Position numbers and translations under genes: made by a program. Source: Opitutia bacterium UBA953 (GTDB lineage Bacteria > Verrucomicrobiota > Verrucomicrobiia > Opitutales > UBA953). Taken from it: a DNA stretch of 5,960 nt. The notes beneath the pieces were generated by a model that saw only the letters and a program-made list of their open reading frames with translations, was not told the origin of the DNA and made no database searches. Positions 1 through 5,960 of the stretch are shown piece after piece. The stretch covers positions 10,757 to 16,716 of the forward strand of contig DBCR01000014.1 in NCBI GenBank assembly GCA_002293125.1, given 5' to 3'. Position 1 is the first letter of the stretch. Every line of letters starts with the position of its first letter.

Positions 1-560
1 ACGATCGAGCGGACGCGGCCGACGAGGAAGTGGTGGGCCATCGCGCAGGCGGCAGCGATGACGATTGCAAAGCCCGCGGTGGCGAGAGCCGCCTGGACCT
101 CGGTCAGGAGGCCGTTCGCGGAGGCGTAGACGCTTCCGTCGCGTAGGGCGGAAGCGAGGTTGAAGCCCGAGAAGATCGCGCCGGCGAGACCCAGTAACGG
201 GGCCACGCGCCCGACGGCGGAGATGGAGCCAAGGCGACGCTCGAGTACGGGCAACTCGAGCAAGGCGGCCTCCGTGGCGGCGGCGCGCATGGCTTCTTCG
301 CCGCTACCCGAACGGAGCAAGGCGGCTTTTACCACGCGGGGCACCGGACCGGGGGATTCTTCGCAGGCGGCCAAAGCTTCGAGCGGCCGGCCGGCGCGCA
401 GGTTGTTGCGGACGCCTTCGATGAAGTCGGAGGAAAGGACTAGGCCGCGGTGGAGGAACATCGCGCGTTCGACGACGAAGACGAGGGCCAGGAAGGCGAG
501 CAAGAGGAGCAGCCAGACGAAGGGGCCGGCGTCAAAGGGGAAGGAGAAGCGGCTGCTCAT
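1..560 (-). CDS. MotA/TolQ/ExbB-family proton channel protein (partial)
   Basis: Inner-membrane subunit of a proton-motive-force-driven complex (TolQ, ExbB or MotA type). Translating the complement from the ATG at 560 gives 186 uninterrupted residues before the window edge; the C-terminus is missing. Seen: a first membrane helix at about 14-30 (FVWLLLLLAFLALVFVV) followed by ER; a cytoplasmic loop of about 80 residues; a second helix at about 112-132 containing the family signature APLLGLAGAIFSGF; and a third helix from about 157 with ALATAGFAIVIAAA. This three-helix layout and these two motifs are those of ExbB/TolQ. Thr161 in the third helix matches a conserved family threonine, but the second-helix position usually occupied by threonine (GLxGT) is Ala128. 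There is no N-terminal periplasmic extension, unlike the longer fused forms. The start overlaps the TPR gene's stop by 4 bases, with no Shine-Dalgarno. An ExbD/TolR-type partner is expected just outside the window. Which subfamily it belongs to cannot be settled from this fragment, so no symbol is given. Confidence 0.9.
   Translation of the reverse strand, partial: MSSRFSFPFDAGPFVWLLLLLAFLALVFVVERAMFLHRGLVLSSDFIEGVRNNLRAGRPLEALAACEESPGPVPRVVKAALLRSGSGEEAMRAAATEAALLELPVLERRLGSISAVGRVAPLLGLAGAIFSGFNLASALRDGSVYASANGLLTEVQAALATAGFAIVIAAACAMAHHFLVGRVRSI
557..560 (-). promoter_or_regulatory. ATGA stop/start overlap (translational coupling)
   Basis: On the minus strand the TPR gene ends CAATGA. Its TGA (559-557) shares bases with the ATG (560-558) of the ExbB-like gene. 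The bases before this ATG on the coding strand are pyrimidine-rich (AATCCTCCTAAGCCCC) and offer no Shine-Dalgarno, so initiation most likely depends on ribosomes finishing the TPR gene. The overlap is seen directly; the coupling is inferred. Confidence 0.8.
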
Positions 561-3346
561 TGGGGCTTAGGAGGATTGGACGACGAATTCCGGAGGGTCG
601 CAAGTTTGCTTTCGGCGGTGGACTGGCCCGGCAGGCGTGACTGAGCGGAAGGCTGCCCCTGGTTGACGTTGACGATGATCTTGTAGGCGGCGATGGCCTC
701 GGCGCGATCGCCGTCCAGTTCGCAGGTCTCGGCCATGAGCAATACGGAACGAGAGAGCCACAGGCGGCCTTCGGAGGAGAGCCTGCCCGCGGTGTCCGCG
801 GCGGCGCGGGCGGTTGCATCGCGCAGGGCGCCCAAGGCGCGGAGGAGGATCTTACGGGCTTCGCCGCGTGTGGCGGCCGCTTCGAGACCGGTCTCAGTCC
901 GGGAACGTTCGATGAGCGTGAGCGCCCATTTGTACCACGCTTCGATCTGCATGTCGTCCGAATCCTTGGCCCAGGCTTCCGCGATGCGCTCGTAGGCGGC
1001 GGCGGCACGGGAGACGCGCTGGCGGTCAAGCTGTCCGTTGCGGTCGCGCCACTGCTGGGCCATTCCGAAGAGGGAGTCCGCGCGGGCCATCTCGGCCTGC
1101 GGGCGGGAAGGGTCGGTCGGCTTGTCGCGGATGAGGCCCTCGAGAACGAGGAGAGATTTGTCGAACTGCCCGAGCGTGCGGAGGATTTCGGCTCGACGAA
1201 GCGACACGCGGAAGATCAAGGCGTTCTGTGGGTAGGTCGCGGTGAAGCGTTCGAGGAGCAAGACCGCGTGCGTAAGCTTGTCCTCGCCGCCGGTCGGTGC
1301 CTGCAGCGCGGACTGTTCGGCGGCTTCGTAGAGGCCGAGCGCTGCGAATTCGGCAAGATTGGGCTCACCCTTGAATTCCTCGGCGAGGGATTCGAAGCGC
1401 GCCTGGGCTTCCGCGTTACGACCGACGGAGGCCAGGTGGCGGCCTTCGACGAGGTAGGAGGCCGCGGCGGCGGGGACCTTGCCGAACTGCCGACGCAGCC
1501 CGACAAGTTCGTCGAGGCCTTTGGCGGCGCCGGCGTTGAGCGAGGTGCGGGCCTTGAGAAGCGCCGCATGTCCCCGGAGTTCCGGTACGGCCTTGCTCAG
1601 TTCATCTGGCGTCGCACCGGCGGGCAGATTAGAGAGCTTGCGATCGATCTCCGCGGCAAGCCGGCTCGCTTCAGTGGGATTATTGTTGGCGATGGCTAGG
1701 AGTGCCCGCTGCCAGGTGAACCGCAGGTCATAATCGATGCGGGCGCCGCGAGTGAGCGGGGCCAGACGGGCCAGCAGGCGTTCGGCGTCGGCCGGCCGCT
1801 GAGCCTTGCGCATGTCCTCGACGAGGCTCCAGATTGCCGACCAGATGGGCTCCTTGGTGCGGGTACGATTAGAGCGAGCCGCCTCTTCGATCACTTCCGT
1901 CGTGCGATTCCAGTCGCTGATCTCATCGCTTGTCTCGAGTAGGCTGAGGATGCGCTGGTGAAAGGCGTCTTCGGAGATTTTCGTATCGGCCGCGTCCTTC
2001 TGCAGGGCGGCGTAGGCTTTTTCGGCAAGAACGAAATCTTTGGCGAGGAACAGGCAATCGGCGGCGGCGATGCGGAGTTGTGCGCGTTCCGGTTCGACGC
2101 TGCTTTCGCCCAGGGTCGTGAGATGCGTCGCGGCGAGACGATAGGAGCCGTCGCCCCAGGCTGCGATGGCGAGCGTGCGGGTGGCTTCGCGGACGAGCGG
2201 GCTGGCGGGAACATCCTTGAGCAGGTCTTCCGCGGCCTGGCGGGCTTTTTCGCGGCTGCCGGCGAAGAGCATCAACTGGGCGCGGGCGAGGTGGATGGAA
2301 TCCAGGACCTTGAGGTCGCGCGGGCAGTAATAGGAGAGCTGGCCTGGGTTACGACGGAGCAGGAAGTCGTTTACTTCGTTGGCGATCGCTTTCGTATCGA
2401 TCGGCTTGGCGGGATCTGTTTCAGAACGAGGGTCAGCCGCGGCGACCAACGCGCGTAGCGCCGTCAGCCGAATCGCAATATTAGCGGGATTACGGGCGGC
2501 GTCTTTAAGGCGTTCGCGTCCTTCGGGCTTATCTGTGCCGAGGATGAGTCCAGCGAGAAGGTCGGCCTCCGCTTGGCGCGCAGGGGGCAAGGTGCCGGCC
2601 TGGGCGAGGGCTTGGGCGGCGCCTTTGGTATCCTTGAGGTGCGCGAGTGCCAGCGCGAGATTCCGGGCGTAGTCGAAAGCGAGTGGCGTGCCCTTGGCGT
2701 CGGCGGCAAGTTCGCGCAACGCCGAGACGGTGCGCTGCTCCACCTTACCGGCGACGATCATCGCGCGGTAACCGAGGACTTCGATGCGCTGCCGCTGTTC
2801 TTCGGAGACGGCCGTGCGCGTGATGGCTTCCTGCGCGAGGTTGATGTTGAGGTTGTCGCTCTCGGCGCCTGCGACCATCCACCGAAGTGCATGCCCCCAA
2901 GCAATTTCGTGAGGGGGGAGGGCGGCGATGTTCAGGTCGACCGAAAAAGCGCGGGCCCCGTCGGGGTCATTCTCCAGCAGAGCGATGAGCCCTTCGCGGA
3001 GTGACTTGCGAGGCGACTTCGGCAGGAACTTCACCGTCGCCTTGGCTTCGGCCGTCCGGGTTCGTTCGATGTAGGCGGCGGACAGGCCGAGTCCGGCCTG
3101 TTCGCGATCCTTGTCGCTGAGCTTCGGGTCGGCGAGTAGCTGCGCGTAGAAACCGGAGGCCGTGGAGGAGAGTCCCGCGGCCAAAGCTTGGTCGGCCAGT
3201 CCTAGCAGCGTCCGCCGGTCGGGCAGATCGCCCGGGCTGACGGCGGCGTTCGTCGTGATTACGTTAGGCGGCAGGTCCTGCGACCCGACCTGACCCGGCA
3301 GCAGGACGCCGAGGGCGAGGAAGGTGGCCAGGGTGAACCGCAGCAT
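557..3346 (-). CDS. Large exported TPR-like repeat protein
   Basis: Not a gene I can name. It encodes 929 residues. The N-terminus MLRFTLATFLALGVLLPG is a basic residue followed by a hydrophobic stretch, then a likely signal peptidase I site after VGS (about residue 22). No lipobox cysteine is present, so a soluble periplasmic or outer-membrane-associated protein is likely rather than a lipoprotein. The rest is Ala/Leu/Arg/Glu-rich and looks almost entirely alpha-helical, with degenerate TPR-like helix pairs. The clearest are around 45-105, 355-380, 395-450, 630-660, 710-745, 775-815 and 860-895 (for example MAETCELDGDRAEAIAAYKI). No catalytic motif is visible. The C-terminal 35 residues are Ser/Pro/Gln-rich and probably disordered. 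The ATG at 3346 is chosen because it begins the signal peptide directly; no good Shine-Dalgarno precedes it. Its stop overlaps the start of the ExbB-like gene (ATGA), so the two proteins are probably made together. By analogy with CpoB/YbgF beside Tol-Pal, an envelope scaffold working with the proton channel is plausible, but this is inference. Confidence 0.85.
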   Translation of the reverse strand: MLRFTLATFLALGVLLPGQVGSQDLPPNVITTNAAVSPGDLPDRRTLLGLADQALAAGLSSTASGFYAQLLADPKLSDKDREQAGLGLSAAYIERTRTAEAKATVKFLPKSPRKSLREGLIALLENDPDGARAFSVDLNIAALPPHEIAWGHALRWMVAGAESDNLNINLAQEAITRTAVSEEQRQRIEVLGYRAMIVAGKVEQRTVSALRELAADAKGTPLAFDYARNLALALAHLKDTKGAAQALAQAGTLPPARQAEADLLAGLILGTDKPEGRERLKDAARNPANIAIRLTALRALVAAADPRSETDPAKPIDTKAIANEVNDFLLRRNPGQLSYYCPRDLKVLDSIHLARAQLMLFAGSREKARQAAEDLLKDVPASPLVREATRTLAIAAWGDGSYRLAATHLTTLGESSVEPERAQLRIAAADCLFLAKDFVLAEKAYAALQKDAADTKISEDAFHQRILSLLETSDEISDWNRTTEVIEEAARSNRTRTKEPIWSAIWSLVEDMRKAQRPADAERLLARLAPLTRGARIDYDLRFTWQRALLAIANNNPTEASRLAAEIDRKLSNLPAGATPDELSKAVPELRGHAALLKARTSLNAGAAKGLDELVGLRRQFGKVPAAAASYLVEGRHLASVGRNAEAQARFESLAEEFKGEPNLAEFAALGLYEAAEQSALQAPTGGEDKLTHAVLLLERFTATYPQNALIFRVSLRRAEILRTLGQFDKSLLVLEGLIRDKPTDPSRPQAEMARADSLFGMAQQWRDRNGQLDRQRVSRAAAAYERIAEAWAKDSDDMQIEAWYKWALTLIERSRTETGLEAAATRGEARKILLRALGALRDATARAAADTAGRLSSEGRLWLSRSVLLMAETCELDGDRAEAIAAYKIIVNVNQGQPSAQSRLPGQSTAESKLATLRNSSSNPPKPQ

Positions 3347-3396
3347 CGCCCCGACTATGGTCGGAGCGGGCCGGCGGGCAAGAGGCGAGTGCCGGT
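3347..3396 (-). promoter_or_regulatory. lysC-TPR intergenic gap with weak promoter-like hexamers
   Basis: This is the only sizeable non-coding stretch. On the minus strand it contains TTGCCC (3381-3376) and CATAGT (3359-3354), each matching four of six bases of the sigma70 -35 and -10 consensus, 16 bases apart. The -10-like hexamer ends 7 bases before the TPR start codon, so a transcript from it would start at or next to the ATG and be essentially leaderless. In GC-rich DNA such matches arise by chance, and simple read-through from lysC is an equally good explanation. Confidence 0.2.
3351..3364 (-). repeat. Small inverted repeat just before the TPR start
   Basis: The minus strand reads CCGAC-CATA-GTCGG, a perfect 5-base-pair stem with a 4-base loop, ending 4 bases before the ATG at 3346. 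In a read-through transcript it would cover the ribosome binding region. It is not an intrinsic terminator because no U-run follows. It overlaps the -10-like hexamer, so the two readings are partly alternatives. The repeat is seen directly; any function is inferred. Confidence 0.35.
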
Positions 3397-4614
3397 TCAG
3401 GCCTTATCGAGACCGAAGGCCGTGTGCACGGCGCGGACGGCGGCGTCGGCCTTGGCGGGGTCCAAAGCGACGGAGATCTTGATCTCGGAGGTCGTGATGA
3501 GCTCGCTATTGATGCCGACGGAGGCGAGGGCCTTGAAGAGGGTGCCGGCGACGCCGGGGTGGGAAATCATGCCGACGCCTACGATGGAGAGTTTGGAGAT
3601 TTCGCCGGCGGAACGGACGGAGCCCGAGCCGAGCTTCTTGAGGGTCTGACCGACGACGGCTTCGACGCGGGAGAACTCGGCGGTGGTCACCGAGAAGGTC
3701 AGGTTGGCTTTACCGTCCTTGCCCAGGTTCTTGATGATCATGTCGACGCTCAGGCCGGCCTCGCCGAGGTCGTCGAAGAGGGCGGAGAGGGCCTGCGGGC
3801 TGTCGGGCAGGTCGTTCACCGTGACGCGGGTCTGCAGGCGGTCGAGGGCGACGCCGGCGATAGCCGCGTCTTCGAGGGTTTTGTCGATGGCTTTCACGAT
3901 GGTACCAGGTTGGTCGTTAAAGGAGGAACGGACCTCGAAGGGCACGTTATATTTCTGGGCGAATTCTACGGAGCGCGACTGCATGACCTTGGAGCCGCTG
4001 GAGGCGAGCTCGAGCATCTCTTCGTAGGAGATTTCCGTCAGCTTGCTCGCGTTGAGCACGATGCGGGGGTCGGCGGTGTAGACGCCGTCGACGTCGGTGT
4101 AGATCTGGCAGAGGTCGGCCTTGATGGAGGCGGCGACCGCGATGGCGGTGAGATCCGAACCGCCGCGGCCGAGGGTGGTGACTTCGCCCTGGTCCGTGCA
4201 GCCCTGGAAGCCTGCGACTACGACGACCTTGCCTTCGTCGAGTCGGGCGAGCAGGTCGCCGCCGGTGATGCGGGTAATGCGGGCGCGGGTGTGGATGTCG
4301 TCCGTGAAGATGCCGGCCTGGGCGCCCGTGCGGGAGACGGCGGGCACGCCGATGGCGTGGAGGGCCATGACCGTCAGGGCGATGGTTTCCTGTTCCCCCA
4401 CGGCCATGAGGACGTCCATCTCGCGTTCGTCCGGCAGTTTGGAGAGGGCCTTGGCGCGGGCGATGAGGTCGTTGGTCACGCCGCTACGAGCGGAGACGAC
4501 CACGACGATGCGATTCCCCTTCGACCACTGTTCCTTGATCTTAGCCGCGACGTTCTGGATGCGGTCGACACTACCGACGGAAGTGCCGCCGTATTTCTGG
4601 ACGATGAGGGCCAC
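3397..4614 (-). CDS. lysC: Aspartate kinase (monofunctional, two ACT domains)
   Basis: Cytoplasmic kinase that phosphorylates L-aspartate to 4-phospho-aspartate with ATP, the entry step to lysine, threonine, methionine and diaminopimelate. At 405 residues it is the usual length for the monofunctional LysC type. The kinase domain shows KYGGTS (7-12), SARSG (41-45), GEQ (73-75), SRTGAQAGIFT (94-104), GRGGSDLTA (149-157, near the usual GRGGSDTTA) and YTDVDGVYTADPR (172-184). SGSKVMQSRSVEFA (206-219) closes it. Two ACT domains follow, from about 264 and about 341; the second contains SHPGVAGTLF and ITTSEIKISV (373-382), close to the family's regulatory ISTSEI motif. The start is GTG at 4614, not ATG: translation from it gives the canonical M-A-L-I-V-Q-K-Y-G-G. 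No Shine-Dalgarno is visible, and the hom stop codon is only 7 bases upstream, so translational coupling is likely. In the first ACT domain the usual PDxPG reads PDSPQ (270-274). Feedback by lysine and/or threonine is expected but cannot be specified from sequence. Confidence 0.98.
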   Translation of the reverse strand: MALIVQKYGGTSVGSVDRIQNVAAKIKEQWSKGNRIVVVVSARSGVTNDLIARAKALSKLPDEREMDVLMAVGEQETIALTVMALHAIGVPAVSRTGAQAGIFTDDIHTRARITRITGGDLLARLDEGKVVVVAGFQGCTDQGEVTTLGRGGSDLTAIAVAASIKADLCQIYTDVDGVYTADPRIVLNASKLTEISYEEMLELASSGSKVMQSRSVEFAQKYNVPFEVRSSFNDQPGTIVKAIDKTLEDAAIAGVALDRLQTRVTVNDLPDSPQALSALFDDLGEAGLSVDMIIKNLGKDGKANLTFSVTTAEFSRVEAVVGQTLKKLGSGSVRSAGEISKLSIVGVGMISHPGVAGTLFKALASVGINSELITTSEIKISVALDPAKADAAVRAVHTAFGLDKA

Positions 4615-4621
4615 CGGAAGA

Positions 4622-5953
4622 TCAGGATTCGGGAGAGAAGATGCGGAGCACGACGGGCTCCTCGAGCACCGTCTTGAGTCGGCGTAATTCTGTCAAGACT
4701 GCGGACATCTTACGTTCGCTGACCGGGTAGGTCGAAAGGGTGACGGTGCCGCGGCCCTGGTTCGGGTGTTCGTACTGGATGACTCGGGCGATGGAAACCT
4801 TGTGCTTCGAGAAGATGCGATAGACACCTTCGGAGACGCCGGCCTTGTCGAGCAGCGAAAGGCGTAGGTAGAAGGGCGAGACGATCTCGTCGATCGAGGC
4901 CATGCGCAGGGCTCGGCCGGCTTTCTCGCGGGTGGCGAGGGCTTCGGGCGAGAGGGCCTGCGGGATCGGACCGGTGAGAGCGGCGATGGCGTCGACGATG
5001 TCGCCGATGACGGCGGAAGCGGTGGCATCGCCGCCGGCACCGCGTCCGGTGAGCGTGGTGGCGCCGACGACGTCGCCGCGAAGGGTGATGCCGTTGTTGA
5101 CGCCAGAGACGCGGGCGAGGATGTCGCGGTTCGGGACAAGGGAAGGGTAGACGCCGACGGTCATCCAGTTGGCCTTGAAGTCGCGGCGGATGACGGCGAG
5201 GTGCTTGAGCGCGAAGCCGAAGCGGCGGGCGAAGTCGATGTCGGCCGGTCCGATCTTGCGGATGCCTTCGACGAGCGTGCGCGAGGAGGGCGCCCACTTG
5301 CCGTGCGCGAGCCAGGCGAGGATCGAGGCCTTGTGGAAGGCGTCGATACCGTCGACGTCGAGCGTCGGGTCGGCTTCGGCGTAGCCGAGTTCCTGGGCTT
5401 CCTTGAGGGCGTCGGCAAACGAAAGTCCGTCTTCGCCCATCCGGGTGAGGATGTGGTTGCAGGTACCGTTGAGGATGCCGACGATCAGCTCGAAGCGATT
5501 AGCGACGAGGCCTTCGCGGATGGCCTTGATGATCGGGATGCCTCCGGCGACGCTGGCTTCGAAGAGGAACTGGCCGCCATGCTTACGTACGGCTTGGAAA
5601 ATTTCCGGCCCGTGCTCGCAGAGCAGGGCTTTGTTGGCGGAGACGACCACCTTGCCGAGGCGCAGGGCGCGCAGCGTGAGTTCGCGGGCCTTGGTGGTGC
5701 CGCCGATGAGTTCGCAGACCACGTGGACCTTCGGGTCGTCGATGATCTCGTTGACGTTGGTGGTCAGCTTCGAGGCGGAAATCTTGACCGCGCGCTTCTT
5801 CTTCAGGTCGCGGACGGAGGCCTTGCGAAGGTCGAGCTTCACGCCGAGGCGCGATTCGAGGTCGGCCTGCTTCTCGTGCAGGTGCTTCCAGACGCCTTGG
5901 CCGACGGTGCCGAAGCCGAGGATGCCGATGCCGATGGTGCGAGGGGCGGTCAT
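4622..5953 (-). CDS. hom: Homoserine dehydrogenase with C-terminal ACT domain
   Basis: Cytoplasmic enzyme that reduces L-aspartate 4-semialdehyde to L-homoserine with NAD(P)H, the branch step toward threonine and methionine. The 443-residue length matches the bacterial monofunctional form. Seen in the sequence: a Rossmann glycine motif GFGTVG (residues 13-18); SANK with Lys108; EASVAGGIP (132-140); NGTCN (162-166); and GYAEADPT followed by DVDGIDAFHK (190-208). From family knowledge, Glu193, Asp199, Asp204 and Lys208 line up with the substrate-binding and catalytic residues of yeast homoserine dehydrogenase, and Lys108 with its other key lysine. GRGAGGDATASAV (303-315) is the usual catalytic-domain signature. 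Residues from about 361 form an ACT domain (YLRLSLLDKAGV...), the usual site of threonine feedback in this family; feedback here is inferred. The ATG at 5953 gives a typical N-terminus just before the first beta strand. Only 7 bases precede it, so its ribosome binding site and promoter cannot be judged. It lies 7 bases upstream of lysC on the same strand. Confidence 0.97.
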   Translation of the reverse strand: MTAPRTIGIGILGFGTVGQGVWKHLHEKQADLESRLGVKLDLRKASVRDLKKKRAVKISASKLTTNVNEIIDDPKVHVVCELIGGTTKARELTLRALRLGKVVVSANKALLCEHGPEIFQAVRKHGGQFLFEASVAGGIPIIKAIREGLVANRFELIVGILNGTCNHILTRMGEDGLSFADALKEAQELGYAEADPTLDVDGIDAFHKASILAWLAHGKWAPSSRTLVEGIRKIGPADIDFARRFGFALKHLAVIRRDFKANWMTVGVYPSLVPNRDILARVSGVNNGITLRGDVVGATTLTGRGAGGDATASAVIGDIVDAIAALTGPIPQALSPEALATREKAGRALRMASIDEIVSPFYLRLSLLDKAGVSEGVYRIFSKHKVSIARVIQYEHPNQGRGTVTLSTYPVSERKMSAVLTELRRLKTVLEEPVVLRIFSPES

Positions 5954-5960
5954 TGCGAAA

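Noticed and set aside
160..570. A 136-codon plus-strand frame opposite the ExbB-like gene
   Set aside because: The minus-strand frame has three membrane helices and ExbB/TolQ motifs; the plus-strand product is a Ser/Arg/Lys/Ala-rich string without motifs.
568..580. AGGAGG on the plus strand at the TPR/ExbB junction, resembling a Shine-Dalgarno
   Set aside because: The only nearby start-like codon is a TTG too close to it. The sequence is explained by minus-strand codons at the end of the TPR gene.
3371..3395. CCGGC...GCCGG pairing after the lysC stop as a terminator
   Set aside because: The stem is only 5 bp with a 15-base loop and no T-run follows on the coding strand; chance pairing in GC-rich DNA is likely.
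3867..3907. Possible internal GTG start for a separate LysC beta subunit (Val240), as in Bacillus and Corynebacterium
   Set aside because: No purine-rich ribosome binding site precedes the GTG, and no methionine lies between it and the first ACT domain, so there is no positive evidence for an internal product.
3424..4677. A 417-codon open frame on the plus strand covering all of lysC
   Set aside because: It is exactly antisense to a certain gene. Its product is Gly/Asp/Val/Glu-rich with no recognisable motif, as expected from the mirror of GC-rich codons.
4710..5297. A 195-codon minus-strand frame inside hom
   Set aside because: The product is an Arg/His/Pro-rich low-complexity string overlapping the catalytic domain of hom in another frame, typical of a shadow frame in GC-rich DNA.

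Overview
This window carries four genes, all on the minus strand and tightly packed, so the transcription order runs from high to low coordinates: homoserine dehydrogenase (hom), aspartate kinase (lysC), a large secreted TPR-type repeat protein, and the start of a MotA/TolQ/ExbB-family proton-channel subunit that runs off the low-coordinate edge. Apart from a 50-base gap (3347-3396), a 7-base gap (4615-4621) and the last 7 bases, the window is entirely coding. I see no RNA genes, mobile elements, CRISPR arrays or intrinsic terminators.

Organism: the DNA is GC-rich, the genes are densely packed, and none of the three visible gene junctions has a convincing Shine-Dalgarno sequence. The LysC protein resembles what I recall of Opitutae (Verrucomicrobiota) aspartate kinases. 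A large TPR protein directly upstream of an ExbB-like gene also fits Gram-negative, Verrucomicrobiota-type genomes. This assignment is inference from memory and is tentative. A Gram-negative envelope is implied by the signal peptide and the TolQ/ExbB-type channel.

Region by region: (1) 4622-5953 and 3397-4614 form an amino-acid biosynthesis pair. LysC makes aspartyl-phosphate, and Hom reduces aspartate semialdehyde to homoserine for threonine and methionine. The two genes are 7 bases apart, lysC has a GTG start, and both proteins end in ACT regulatory domains. (2) 3347-3396 is the only real intergenic gap. It holds a small hairpin and a weak promoter-like pair of hexamers abutting the next start codon. 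(3) 557-3346 encodes a 929-residue exported alpha-helical repeat protein. (4) 1-560 encodes an inner-membrane channel subunit whose start codon overlaps the TPR stop codon (ATGA). The last two genes look like a co-translated envelope module; an ExbD-like partner would be expected just beyond the window edge.

Overall this is mostly an ordinary housekeeping region. The least routine part is the TPR/ExbB-like pair, including an alanine where TolQ/ExbB proteins usually have a conserved threonine in the second membrane helix.
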